A DNA stretch of 64,000 bases, from contig KV748265.1 of the NCBI GenBank assembly GCA_001692895.1, positions 1-64,000 on the forward strand. Direction: 5' to 3'. A model generated the notes under the pieces. The model was not told where the DNA came from, ran no database searches, and saw only the letters and a program-made list of their open reading frames with translations. Below are positions 47,757 through 61,543 of this stretch, one piece after another. Source of the stretch: Cenococcum geophilum 1.58. Lineage: Eukaryota; Ascomycota; Dothideomycetes; Gloniales; Gloniaceae. Position 1 is the stretch's first letter; each line of letters begins with the position of its first letter. The translations under genes were made by a program, and so were the position numbers.

Positions 47757-50700
47757 GTTATACTTCTTGAATTTAAAAACTCCTCTTATAATAAAACCAT
47801 TAATCTCCTACTTATTAAATGCTTAGAAAGGAACTCCTAAAGTTATAATATAACTTTCCTTTTAGAGCTATTTTACGAGTTTAAAGTTAGCCTTCTCCTT
47901 AGCTATTATAAAGGCTATTAATAACTTAACTCTATTCTTAATGGCAGCAATAAATTATTTTTTAAAATTAATAAGATATTAGCGATTTTGTAATCCCTTT
48001 AGGCGACCTCTACCGCGTTATAGTTATGGTACATCTACTATAATTATATTAGGATTATAGTCGCCTTCTAGAGTATATTAATTATAGTTTTTTTCTAGAG
48101 TATCTTCTAGGGCATCCTATAAAGGCTTGGAATTGTTATCTTTATAGTAAGGCTTAATAATAGTTAAATAGAATTAAGTAGGTCTATAAGGCATCTAAAT
48201 CGTATAAGTTTAACTATTAATTATAATAAGTTGGTATAGGCTTAACTATCCTCCTTTTTTACGCCATATGCGTACCTTAGACTGGAGTGGCAGATTGAGC
48301 GTAGTTAAGGTATTTGGGCTATTTCTTATTCCTAGTGCATCGTTAACCTAGCGTATAGCGTAGAGACGTCGCACCTCCTTTATTGCCTTATAAATAGCCT
48401 CAGCTTATTATATAATAGAGGGAGATAGTAGAGAATTATTAGTTATTTAAGGGTAGGCGCTAAAGACTAGTAATATAGGTATAAGTCTATCCGGGCTAGC
48501 GGAATTATTAATAGCTTTAATAGCCATTTATAAGGTAAGTTCTTTACTAGTATTCTTTAGTTTTAAAGAGATAATCTTATATACGCGGCGTAATGGCGCG
48601 TAATATTGTTCTACTTTTCTAATATTATTATATACCTTAATAGGGACTTCCTTAACCTTAATTGCTATTATCTTTATCTATTATTAAAACTTTATAGATA
48701 AGAAGTTCTTTCTTATATTATGGATAATTTAATTAGGGGGTCCTAAATAGATATTAATTTAGTATAACTAAAGGGTCTCCTATGCGTTTCTGGCTAATAT
48801 ATCTTTTAAGAAACGCGTGGCTTAAAAGGAGGTTAAGAAATTAATAACTTAGAGCACTGGCTTGCCGCTAAGATATATAACGTTAATAATAATATAGAAG
48901 TTAAAGTTGTAGTTATCCTTAAGGGTAAACTTAAATTGGCTAGGGGACTTCTAGTTTATTTAGTAGTAATAGTAATACTTTATAAGATACTTAATTACCT
49001 TAATCTTAACTTTATAGCCTACTTGCTAAAGAACCCTAAGTAATTAATAAATAGATAGGTAGCTAAAACGACGGTATAATTGGCGTAATTCTAACTTAGT
49101 TAAGTGGCTTTAAGTAATACTCTTTTCTAGTTAATAAAGGAGCAACTAGGGGTAACCCTACTTATATATAATAGGCACCTAATTATCTCCCTAAATAAGT
49201 ATATTCTTAAGGTTGTTAAGCCTAACGCCTAACTTATCTATATCTTTAATGCAAAATAGAAACGGAGTGTTTATAGGAACAATGTGAAAACTAATATACC
49301 CTAAGGGGGTTTAAACCCTAATTGTGCCGAGAGAGATTGTAGTACCTTTACTAAAATAAATCGTATACTAGCCTACCGTTAAATAGTTAATCTAAACAGA
49401 GCTATTAAGCTGCTAAAGGGCTTAAACTTAAGGTTCTCCTACTATAAATACTCCTATAGCTCTAGTATCCGGTATAATACTATAAAAGACGTTTGCTAAG
49501 TATTTATTATTAAAGGAAAATATAGAGCTCTTCTTTAGCTTATTAAAGATATTTAACTTTATAATAGAATGGAGCGTAGATTAGTTATTAAGGATAGTAA
49601 TAGTTTATATGCCATTTACCTTACCATACTTAGTAAAGTATTGGTTAGGTAAGTAGTTCTTAATTTCTATATTTATAAGGAGCTATTTAGTCTTATTAAC
49701 CTTACCCTTAAGGTCTTTTACGCCTTTATATTAAACTAGGAAGCTTTAAAAGTAGGCTATAGTAACCTTATAATTTCTAATATTTCTTATACTCTAATAG
49801 AACTTATTATATACCTTTTTTCACTTATTAAGGGAGTGTCTAGTTAACTAGTAATTTAGCTTCTTATAAACGTAGCATTTCTTTTAGTAATTACTTTAAA
49901 ATAAACCTTTATAAGGACCTTTATAATTACCTTATAGTCAACATTAATTATACCCTCTTCTATATTCCCTACCACGGCCACTATATATTTAATTAGTCTA
50001 GTTATAATTATATTAGTTAGGAATACTTAGTTAGGTAGGGTTTTCAGTATAGAACTATTAAGATTCTTATATTTATATTATAGTACCTATAGTAGAGCGT
50101 AGCTTAGTATATACTCCTTTAAACGTATCTATAGGTTTATATAGCGCTAAGTTACACTTAGGAACGCTACGGCATGCTAAGATAACCTAGTCCCTTAGGC
50201 TATTCTTATTTTAGTAAGTTTTGGTAAAGCTACGTTAGATTTTCTAGAGTTTATTAAAAAGTAGTTAAAGGCACTCTAAATAAGTCTTTATTAGGTTAGA
50301 AGTAATAACTCTCTAGAATATAGTCTCCCGCTATTTAAATATATAAAGTTAGCGATTCTTATTAGTTTTAAAGTAGGCTCTAATAAGCTAAAGCATTATA
50401 TTAAAGTTATAGTTTTTACCCGTAATATGGTTATAATAGAATATTGCCGCCTATTCCTTTAATATAATAGAGAAAGCGTAATAGTACTAGTAGTATTAAA
50501 TTTTAACCTTATTATAACAGTTATAAAAGACCTATAGTTTTGCTTTAAGCATATTATATAATTCTCCTCTAAACTTCTTCTCTTCGTCCGAATATACCTT
50601 TATTAGATTTATAACTTTTTATAGTAAGGGCTTACCAGTTGGCTAGAGTAGAGGAGGTAAAGGTAGAGTAACTTTAAGTAGGAGAGCACCTCTAGGTGGG

Positions 50701-51598
50701 AGAGTAGCTCTAGGTAGGGGGTTAGCATTCTAGGGGTTTTAATACGAATTAAAGTTACCTTCTAAGGAATATAGGTTGTTTTTAGGTTTCTATAGTTAAC
50801 GTATAATCTTAGCTTCCGTCTATATTAGTTCTTCTATACTAATAATAACGGCCTAAATATTACTAGTAATTAGGTTACCGTTCTTAGTAATATATACCCT
50901 ATTCCTATAGAGGAAGTCTTAAAAGTCCTAATAATATTAACGTTGCTAAGTACCTAGGTATCAGCAGTCTATCCTATGAAATCCTCCCTAAAATACTCCT
51001 ATAGTTATAAGTTGGTATAGCATCTATTTTAGTAAAATATAATATAGTATAGGAGAAAGCCGTTAACTTATTTTGCGGTATAAGTTATTATATTAAAGGC
51101 GAATTTATTCTAATCTTCATTAATAAGTTTTACGTGCTTAGCTACCCCTAGTAGTAAGGAGTCTTTCTAGTTATTTAAGGTAGGCGTAGCCATATTTTTA
51201 GAGGAAAGGAAGTATTATTAATATAGGGATTGTCATTTAGTACGCGTTTATAATATATATTTATTATTTAGTACGCGTTTATTATTTAGTACGCGTTTAT
51301 AATATATATTTACGGTTATAGGGCTTAGGACTAGTTCTAGCCTTAAATCGCGAAGACTTATAAAGCGTATTGTTCTATATAATAGACGCAAGAATTTATA
51401 ATCTTAGAAAGGCTTAGGACTAGTTCTAGCCTTTAAATCCTTAGATTTATAAAAGAGTTCTATTTAAGGTTTAGGACCAGTTCTAACCTTAAAAGACAGC
51501 TTCCTCTAGCACGAGTAGCACTAGTATAGTGGCTCGTCTCTTTTTAGTGGAATACCTAGCTGTTCTATAGTATAACAGTAAAGTTAACTACTAATTAG

Positions 51599-51813
51599 TG
51601 TTAGTTATATAAGGGGATATTATATAGCTACGGTTCGTAGATAGTATAATAATTGTTGTTTTTATATATATTAGGGAGGGCGAGGAGCTTAAGGCTCCTC
51701 GCCACGCTACTGCCGCGGCGACACGTAACGGCAACTTGCTGCACGTAACGGCAACTTGCCACCCGTAATGGCAATTTGCCTTATATGGTAACTACTTGCC
51801 TTTATTCCCAATA
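51599..51813 (-). repeat. LTR of Copia B, 5' side in coding orientation
   Basis: About 215 bp, followed by GTTAC. It is longer than its partner because a 20-bp stretch (around 51.72-51.76 kb, gcacgtaacggcaacttgc) is present twice. Confidence 0.88.
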
Positions 51814-51818
51814 GTTAC

Positions 51819-52550
51819 TAACCTTTTTTCTATACTAAGTATACGCGAGCGAATATATAATTATTCTATAATATTTAATTTGTTTTTAACGCTAAGTGTA
51901 TATATCTTATAATCCTATATAACTGTTTAGTTTCTTATTTAATTTGCCTTAAAGTCCCGCGTATTAGTAGCAGCTAAAAGACTAAAGAGTAAACTAGCTA
52001 AGGCCCTTATTAAAGTTTAACGTTATTTTAATAAGGTATTTTAGGCTCTTAAAGTTTAAATAGATACTTATACTTAGTTAACCCGTCTTATAAAGGGTTA
52101 TAAGAAGGTATATTCTAAGAAGTTACGTTTAGTAAAGTAAGGTCTCTTTAAGCTTAAGGCTAAGGAGGCTAAAATAAATTCTAATTAAAAAGAGGCAAAA
52201 ACAGCTTATATGCTAGTAGTGGATCCCTTAAATAACCTAGCTCGTTTATTACTCTTAACTAATCCCTTTATCTTTAGCTCCTTCTTAATATTACCTAACC
52301 CATTTTCTTTTAATACTCCTATACCTTTCCTATAGCGTTTTTTAAGTTCTATAGTAGTTCCTAAGTAGTCTTATTATAGCCTACCTACTTAACTTTATAC
52401 TATATTTTATTATTAATGTCCTTATTATTAATAATTTTTAAAACCTACTATTTATCTTCTTTTTATCTTTTATATATATCTACTTTATAAACTAATAGCT
52501 CTACGTCTCTATATGCTAGCTTTAGCATTATAATATATTATATAGAGTAG
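51819..52550. repeat. Decayed repeat sequence, unclassified
   Basis: Right flank of Copia B. AT-rich, no long frame. A plus-strand stretch near 52.0-52.25 kb has Lys-rich coding-like texture but no recognisable family. It grades into the Gypsy fossil that follows. Confidence 0.4.
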
Positions 52551-55317
52551 ATTTTTATCTTTACTAGTAAGTTAAGTCTATATATAACTTCTAAAATTTT
52601 TACTGCGATTTTAAATAGCCCTAGTCTAATATAATCTAACTTTTTACTTAGTCGTTAACTTATAAATTTTTTTATATAATAGCTATACTTTATCCCCCTT
52701 CTTAAAATCTGGTCCCTTAGATCTCCTAGTATTATAGTACTTTTCTATCTTTTTTTATACTAACTTTATTATAAAATAGAGGTCCTTATAAAGATTTATT
52801 AGAGTTTCTATTCTTTATTTTACTGTTTTACTTATTTTCTTTTCTTATTATAGTAATAACGATATTTTAGGCTTATATCCATAATTTACCTAAAATAGTA
52901 ACATCTCTATACCTTCTTATAGTGTTACAATATATATAAACTATATAACTAGTAATAATAATACCTAATTATTCTATATGTCTACCCGTCTACCTGTAAA
53001 TAGTATACTATTAATATTACTACGCAAACTTCTTATTCTGCTAAGAATACCTCCTAAAATACTATTATAAATCTTAAATCTCTATCTAATATAATTTTAC
53101 TTAGTGCTCTATATCTTATAAATACTTCTTTAATATAGATTTTAGCAATATCTTCTACTAAGATTTCTTCCGTATATGCTATAAAATAGCCCTACTTAGT
53201 AAATTTATCCACTATTATAAAGATTATGTTATAGTCCTATCCGGTAATAGGGTTTCTTAACTTTAGTAACTTTATAATAAAGTCCTATAATATTGTCTCC
53301 TATAGTCGTTCTAGTGTTTTAATAGGCTATAGCTTCCTATATAGCTTATACCTTATTAGCTTATTCCTTTAGCAATCTAGATACTTCTTTATAACTTTTC
53401 TTACTAAGCCTTAGATTTTATATATAATATACTCCTCCTAGAGTCTTAATACTAAGCCTATAGCTCCGTTGTATCCTTATATTATTCCCCTATAGAAATC
53501 CTTAATAAACTCTTCTACTATTCCCTTTAGGATATATATTACTTCCTAGTTTTTATACTAATCTACTTCTAGATCCTTAGATTACGCTTCTTAAATTCTT
53601 TTAGTTTAATTGCTTTTTAGTAACTCGTATTCCTAAGTTACTATAAGTTTTAGGTAATTATATCTAATTAATCCATTCTTATCTCTCCGTAGTATTGCTC
53701 CTAATGGTTTTTTTTATTATTCTATAGTTTAGCTTTTCTACTAAATGCACCTACTCTTACATTTTTAGTTCCCTTAGTGTGCTAAATCTTAAAATAGTAT
53801 TTTATAAGCATTTCTGCCTATCTAACCTATCTGTGATTAAGCTCCTTTATTATTAGGAACCCCGTTAAGTTCTTATAATCTATCTTAACTATAAATAGTT
53901 TCTCTATGCCTTATAAGAATGCTCTCTATATTTTAAGTGCTATAACTATTCCTAATAACTCCTTATTATAGATATTATAGTTTAACTCTAGTAGTGTTAT
54001 TTTTTTTTAACTATAGTATGCCACTAGGTGCTATGTATTCTCGTACTTTTATAGTAAGTATACTCCTAATATAAAGTCTAATACGTCCGTTTTTAATAAC
54101 CGTTTCTAATCCTAGTTAGTAGATCTTAAAGATTAGCTCTTAGGTAAACTTTTCCTTAAGTTTTTAAAACAGCCTTTTCTACTTATCTCTCTATACCTAT
54201 AGTTCCTCTTTCTTTATAAGCCTAGTAAATGGTTTAATACTTATTAACTATTATGCTATAAACCTCCTATAGTAGTTATAAAACCCTAGGAATAACCTTA
54301 ACTATATTATATTCTCTAGTTCCTCCTAACTTACTATAGCTTTAATCTTCCTTAGGTCTATACTAATATAACCTAGTTTAATAATAAAATCTAATAAAAT
54401 TAGTCTTCCTTGTAAAGAACTTGTATTTCTTAATTACTACTAGCATCTATTCTTTTTATAGTCTCTTTAAAAACCATTTATTATATTCTTTATACTCTTT
54501 TTTACTTATTAAATAGATAATAATGTTATTAAGATATAATATAACAAACTTATTAAGGTATTCTTTTAATACACTATTAATTCACTTCTAGAATATTATT
54601 AGTACGTTTATAAGTCCGAATTGCATAATTAATAGCTTATATAGTCCTTTCTTTAACCTAAAGGCTACCTTTTATTTTTTGCCTTCCTTAATCCTAATCT
54701 AATAGTATGCCTATCTTAGATCTATCTTTATAAAGATTTACGCGTTACTTATTTAATTCTAGATTTTACTAATTAAGGGTAAAGGATATCTATTCTCTCT
54801 GGTAATACTGTTTAACTATTTATAATTAATATACAGTCTAAGCTTCCCATTCTTCTTTAGTACGAATAATACTATATATCCTATTAATAACTATAATAGT
54901 CTAATATATCCCATTTGTAAGTTTTCCTAAATAAACTCCTTAAGTGCCCTTAACTCCTCTTTAGTTAGCTTATAGATTAAAAAGAACTTTAGACTTATTT
55001 CTAGTTCTAATTCTATCTTATAGTCCTATACTATATACTCTAATAGTTTTTTACTTTTTAGGCTCTATAGCTTCTTACTATATTTACGGTATCTCTTTAG
55101 TATATAACTTAACCTTTTTTTAGTTTTTTTTATAGTTTACTCTAACCTAGTACTATACTAACTTAGTTGTTATATACCTTTTATATTATTAAGTGTCTTT
55201 AATATTAACCTAACCTATAACCTAATTAATTTTTAAATTATATTCTTATAACTAAGGTATGCTTAATACTGCCTTATCCTGTTATAATAGTAGGATATTA
55301 AAAGATATCTTAATTAG

Positions 55318-55484
55318 TGTTGGTCACACAGGGTGACTCACTAATAACGACTACTCGAGTAGGGTTACAGTGATGTTAGTTAATAAAGCTTATTAATTGG
55401 AATAAGGAAGGGCGAGGAACGTAAGGCTCCTCGCCACGCTAGTGCCGCGGCGACACATAATGGCAACTTACCTCATTCCCGACA
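55318..55484 (-). repeat. LTR of Copia D, 3' side in coding orientation
   Basis: 167 bp, TGTTGG...CCGACA, preceded by ATTAG and followed inside by ctagcaactc as in A and B. Confidence 0.9.
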
Positions 55485-58400
55485 CTAGCAACTCTTCTTT
55501 TATAATTGCCATCTATAGATAAATACTGCTTGACTATCGTAATAAATATAAATCCTCCTTACTTACTATTGCCATTATAATATAAGTCTCACTGTCCCAA
55601 AATTTGCCTCTTAGCACGTAGCTCTCTTGCTTAGGAGTTATAGGTAGGTATCTTATTTAGAGGGCCGCTAAGGCGCTAGTAATAAGCGAGCCAATAGCAA
55701 TTTTCCATCCCGGGGATAGAAAATCCTAATTGGCTAGGTTAAGTTAGGGTCTATAAAATCCCCCCTTCTAAAAAGTCTTGGTAAGAGAATCTAACTAATT
55801 AGATAACTTTAACCGCTAGTTAAAGTTCCTAAACATCTTAAGACCTTATATAACTAAGAAATTTCTAGGGACTCCCTTTTAATCTAACCTTTAACTTATA
55901 TATATAGAGTATTTATATTAACAAACGTCTCTAGTACCTTATTTAGGTTTGCCTTTATTATTACATTTACCGGGTTATCTTAGCTATTAATCTATTAAAT
56001 CTTAAAGAGTTCTTAACGCTTATAGGATTACTAAAGTGCCATAATATTAATTATAAGGCGCTTCTCCTTTATGGTACTAAGCTTAACTAAATACTCGTAG
56101 AGGGAATATAAGTTAGTGTATATAATTATAGGGATAACGGGAAGTTTGAGTTAATCTATAATTATCTTTAGGGTAGTTTTAATTGCAATTGCTATATTAA
56201 CTCCGCTAACTATTCTATATATCTCTAACGCTAAAACACTTTAGGTAACGCGCTTACTCTTAGTTAAGCTCTAATAGATAAGATTACCATAGATTATAAA
56301 GTTATTCTCTCCTATAAATTCGTTTATAATAATAATCTTATATCCTAACTAGGAGCTAAAATCTTTATTATTTATAAATAATCTATTAATAAATATAAAG
56401 AGCTTGGCAGTAGGAAGATTAATAGGCATATAAAGTAGTCCCCGATTAAGATAGTTTATTTATTAAAAAAAACGTTTATTTAGAATAAGAACGTTATCCT
56501 TAGTTAGTTCTTAGTATTAGGTAGTAACGGAGAGATTAAATAAAGCCTTAGGTTAATAGATAGAAGTAATATAAGCTCCGTAAGCGCGTTGCTCCATATA
56601 TCCTTACTTTAGGGAATTAATATTAATAACGTTAATCTTCTTACCTTAACCCTTCTGGCGTAAAGCAATAGAATCTTTATTTAGGGAGAGGATATATCTA
56701 CTAAAAAGTAATAGTGTTATTAAATTAAGCTTTTCCTTCGGCTTTACTATAAGATTTACCTTTACTAGCTTATCCTCTTTAAGAGCTAAGAATTAGTTGT
56801 CTCCTAAAATAATTATATTATTAGTTTATATACTAATAATTCTAAATAGGGTTTTTATGGTTATAATAAGGAAGCAGGGATTAAATATAGAAGTAGTTAT
56901 TAAAAGCTTCTTTTTATGGTGCTTGCTATAGGTAGCCCACCAATAAGTTCCTACCTCTACGATTCTATATAATGGCTTAAGCACAACTATAATTATATCT
57001 TTAGGATACTGGTAGCGAATTTGCTCTAGAAGGTATGCTAATATTAAGCGCTAAAGGTGCGTCTCTAATTGGGTATAGGCTTAAGTAATATCTTATAAAT
57101 AAACCGCTATTTTATTTTTTATTAAGGAGGAAGCTAATATAATAATAACTCGCTAACTAGCTTATTAAATTATAGGAGATTATATAAGAATTATCTCTTT
57201 ACTATTATTATTATAACCTTAGATAATAAGCCTTAATTTCTTAAATAGGGCGTTAGTAGCTTTGCCCTTAATTTTATTAATTATCCTTAACTTAAAGATG
57301 CGAACTTTATTAAACTTAGTAGGGTTATACTTCTTAAATTTAAAGACTTCTCTTATAATAAGACCATCGATCTTCTACTTATTAGATACTTAGAAAGGAG
57401 CTCCTAGAGTTATAATACGACCTTTCTTTTAAAGCTGTTTTATAAGTTTAAAGTTAGCCTTTTCCTTAGCTGTTATAAAGGCCATTAATAGCTTAACTCT
57501 ATTCTTAATAGCGGTAATAAATTGCTCTTTAAAATTAATAAGATATTAGCGATTTTATAATCCCTTTAGGCGACCTCTACTGCGTTATAGTTATAGCGCA
57601 TCTACTATAATTATATTAGAATTGTAGTCGCCTTCTAAAGTATATTAATCGTAATTCTCCTCTAGGGCCTCTTTTAGGGTATCCTATAAAGGCTTAAAAC
57701 TATTATCTTTATAGTAAGGCTTAATAATAGTTAAACGGAATTAAGTAGGTCTGTAAGGCATCTAAATAGTATAAGTTTAACTATTAATTATAATAAGTTA
57801 ATATGGGCCTAACTACCCTCCCTTTTTACGCTATATGCGTACCTTAGACTAGAGTGGCAGATTAAGCGTAGTTAAGGTATTTAGGCTATTTCTTATTTCT
57901 AGTGCGTTATTAACCTAGCGTATAGCGTAAAGATATTATACCTCCTTCGTTACCTTATAAATAGCCTTAGCTTATTATATAACGGAGGGAGATAGTAGAG
58001 AATTATTAGTTATTTAAGGGTAGGCGCTAAAGACTAGTAATATAAGTACGAGTTTATCCGGGCTAGCGGAATTATTAATAGCTTTAATAGCTATTTATAA
58101 GGTAAGTTCTTCGCTAATATCCTCTAGTTCTAAAGAGATAATCTTATATACGCGGTATAATAGCGTATAATATCGCTCTACTTTTCTAACGCTATTATAT
58201 GCCTTAATAGGGACTTCCTTAACCTTAATTGCTATTGCCTTTATTTATTATTAAAACTCTATAAATAAGAAGTTCTTTTCTGCATTATAGACGATTTAAT
58301 TAGGGGGTCCTAGGTAGACATTAATCTAGCATAATTAAAGGGTATCTTATGCGTTCTTAGCTAATATATCCTTTAAGAATCATGCGGCTTAGAAGGAGGT

Positions 58401-59209
58401 TAAGAAGTTAATAACTTAGAGTACTGGCTTGCCGCTAAGATATATAATGTTAACAATAATACAAAAGTTAAAGTTATAGTTATCTTTAAGGGTAAACTTA
58501 AATCGGCTAGGGGACTTCTGGTTTATTTAGTAGTAATAGTAGTACTTTATAAGATACTTAATTGCCTTAACCTTAACTTTATAGCCTACTTACTAAAGAA
58601 CCCTAAGCAATTAATAAACAAATAGGTGGCTAAAATAATGGTATAGTTAACGTAACTCTAACTTAGTTAGGTAGCTCTAAGTAATACTCTTTTCTAGTTA
58701 ATAAAGGAGCAACTAAGGGTAACCCTATTTACGCACGACGGGCACCTAATTATCTCCCTAAATAAGTATATCCTTAAGGTTATTAAGCTTAACGCCTAAT
58801 TTATCTATATCTCTAATACAAAATAGAAATAGGGTATTTATAGAAATGACATAAAAGGTAATATACCCTAAGGGGGTTTAGACCCTAATTGTGCTAAGAA
58901 AGATCGCAGTACCCTTACTAAAATAAATCATATATTGGCCTGCTGTTAAATAGTTAATCTAAACAGAGCTATTAAGCTGCTAAAGGGCTTAAACTTAAGG
59001 TTCTCCTACTATAGATACTTCTGCGGCTCTAGTATCTAGCATAATACTATAAAAGACGTTTGCCGAGTATCTATTATTAAAGGAGAATNTAGAACTCTCC
59101 NTTAGCTTATTAAAGATATCTAACTTTATAGTAAAATAGAGCGTAGATTAGTTATTAAGAATAGTAACGGTTTATATGCTATCTACCTTACTATACTTAG
59201 TAAAGTATT

Positions 59210-59382
59210 TGTTAGAATGTATATTACGCGGTCGCGTGTATCTGATTAGTCACCCTTATAGTGACTCATCAGCCCCCTACTTAAGCACTGCGATCCTTAT
59301 GATCCTCTGCTTTCGATACCTATTTACAAACCATCAGAATAAGAGTATACTCTTAATAGGCCACCCCCCTATGAAACCGACA
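59210..59382 (+). repeat. 5' LTR of element E
   Basis: 173 bp, TGTTAGAATG...AAACCGACA, preceded by GTATT. Confidence 0.9.
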
Positions 59383-60799
59383 TTAATCAATGGTTAACCT
59401 TACAGGTTACACTATAGATTGATAAGGTCTTTTCAGAAGAGATAAGGCCTCTGCGACTTCCTTACACGAACTTACGGAACTACCTTATGCTAAGGAATAT
59501 TAGATATTTTCTTTCCTCCTTACACGAGCAAAGAATCTAAAAGATATTTAAGGAATTAACAGCCTTACCCACCCTTAATTCTACGTCCATTACGCTTACC
59601 GTAAGCTTACTACCTTTACTTCCTTACATAAACACAAAGAAGACTACGCGTTCCTTAACTACCCCTTACTTCCTACGCAACTACCTCCTACTCTTACGCA
59701 ACGTTAAACTTTGACTTCTTTACTGAACCTATCAAAAACTACGTCAATAGCGCGTCCCAAACGCCAGCGTACTTTCCCCCCCCCCCTTTACCCGCGACCT
59801 ACGAACCTTACACAAGATGCAAGCCTCCGAAGTCGACAATTATATTAAGCGGCAGATACAAGCGCTCAAGGGTGCTTCATAAGATAATATTTGGAAGAGA
59901 TTTCAAGAAGGATTTAAGGGATATACTGTTAATACGTTTAAGTTAGCTCACCAAGTCACTCTACGAGATCTCCGCAACCTTCTGGTTAGCTATGGAGTAC
60001 CTGTTAATATACTAAGGAGAGGTCTCTCTTGTGCAGACGCTTTACAAGCTTGCCTAGAGAAGAAACTACTAAAGGAACCTACCTTATATCTAGAGCCTCA
60101 GCCTATAAATCAAGCACCTCCAAATAAACCTCCTCTAAATTCTGCAAATTAAGCTTTCCCGCATCTTTAACAATATTCGCAACTTCAATCGCAGTATTAA
60201 GCTTCCCTGCAATCTTAATACGTTCAGCTACGGCCTTAACCTCCGAATCCTCTAGGAACGCTAGAAGATTAGATGCGTATGGGTCTACCTATCCCACCTT
60301 CTCTGCGACCTCCAAATACAGACGCATACGGCCGACCTTTGCAACAATCTCAATACTCGATTCAACCTCCCTTCATTCAGCCTTAAGTTTAGCCTTAAGC
60401 CTCTTAACAATCAGTCTAATACAACGACGATAATAACTGGTCTTGGCCTTCAAACAAACAAGAACAACAAGAGACCTCTAAGAGCCACGAACAACCTGAT
60501 TTTAGCTACGAAGTCAACGACGACAACAAAGACGATGGCCAATCAGAAGGCGAGGATTGGGATGACGATGGCTATAGCGATGATTACGGCGATAACGGCT
60601 ACAAATAAGTCAAAGACTCTCAAGGTTCTGCCAGCACGCTATTCCTATATTCTTGACACTCTGCCACAACCCTAGCGGCTCTGCCACGTCGAAAATCACG
60701 TCAATAGCGCGCCTATAACGCCAGCGCGCTTCCTATCCTCTACCCTCTCGAATCTGCCGGCGCCTTGCGGCAGCTACGAACCCTCAATAATGGCACCGT

Positions 60800-61245
60800 A
60801 CTGCCATATACCATCGACAAACTGATAGCGCCGCTATGCCTGCTATTACGATACCGATCGCGCCGATACGCCTGCGATCCATTGACCTACGATAGCGCCG
60901 ATATGCCTGCGATCTACCGACCAAATGATCGTGCCTGTACGCCTACGATTAACCGACCGACTGATAGACAAGCTCTATGCTTGACCACTACCACTACCGC
61001 CGCTGGTACCGTACTACCACCCAAACAGACCTCTAGCTGCTCCGCCTGCAGCTAACCCCCATTCGACCGTTACTACTCCGCCTGCAGCAGACCTACCCTN
61101 GCTGCCTTACCCGCAGCCGACNGATAACTTGCTGCTCCACCNGCAGCTATACNNATACCTTACTGCTCTGCCCGCAGTAAACAAACCTACCTTTNCTGCC
61201 CTACCTACAGCTGATCNACTTCTACTGCCTTNCTATAGCGCCACA
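60800..61245 (+). repeat. Simple and tandem repeats inside element E
   Basis: First a run of related units around cgatagcgccgatatgcctg (about 60.82-60.96 kb). Then at about 61.03-61.24 kb recurring ctgctccgcctgcagct-like units of roughly 30 bp. Several Ns in the second array suggest assembly difficulty. Confidence 0.7.
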
Positions 61246-61370
61246 AGNATAAAGAAAGAACTGCTAGTGTCGGAATGTATGGACAGAGGTTATGTTGGAG
61301 TGTATGTACAAGGGTTACGTGGTTGTATGTCTTAGGATGGCTGTTCTACGCACAAAGAAAGAACTGCCAG

Positions 61371-61543
61371 TGTTGGAATGTATATTGCGCGGTCGCGTGT
61401 ATCTAATTAGTCACCCTTATGGTGACTCATCAGCCCCCTACTTAAGCACTGCAATCCTTACGATCCTCTGCTTTTGATACCTATTTGCAAACCATTAGAA
61501 CAAGAGTATACTCTTAATAGGCCACCCCCCTGTGAAACCGACA
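61371..61543 (+). repeat. 3' LTR of element E
   Basis: 173 bp, TGTTGGAATG...AAACCGACA, followed by GTATT. Preceded by the AG-rich tract aaagaaagaactgccag. Confidence 0.9.

Larger units (their letters stand above)
39493..51813 (-). mobile_element. Ty1/Copia LTR retrotransposon fossil B, split by Copia C
   Basis: Flanked by GTTAC at 39488-39492 and 51814-51818. LTRs lie at both ends (39493-39687 and 51599-51813). Removing element C and one copy of its duplication leaves about 6.1 kb, the same size as A and D, and the internal sequence parallels both. Minus-strand Copia order as in A. Broken many times; Ns occur at 40.46-40.53 kb. Old, since it predates C. Confidence 0.87.
59210..61543 (+). mobile_element. 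Short gag-only LTR element E (2.33 kb), nested in Copia D
   Basis: Flanked by GTATT at 59205-59209 and 61544-61548. LTRs are 59210-59382 and 61371-61543. The internal 2.0 kb is plus-strand. It starts with a primer-binding-like TTAATCAATGGTTAA and a gag-like coding region from about 59.82 kb with an acidic, Asp/Gly-rich tail near 60.5-60.6 kb. Simple-repeat sequence follows. No protease, integrase or reverse transcriptase is present, so it must have been non-autonomous. Broken in several places. LTRs differ at about 11 sites, all transitions. It is the youngest layer of this nest. Confidence 0.85.

Noticed and set aside
61129-61335. ORF running through Ns near 61.1-61.3 kb
   Set aside because: Crosses ambiguous bases and tandem repeats inside element E; no independent support.
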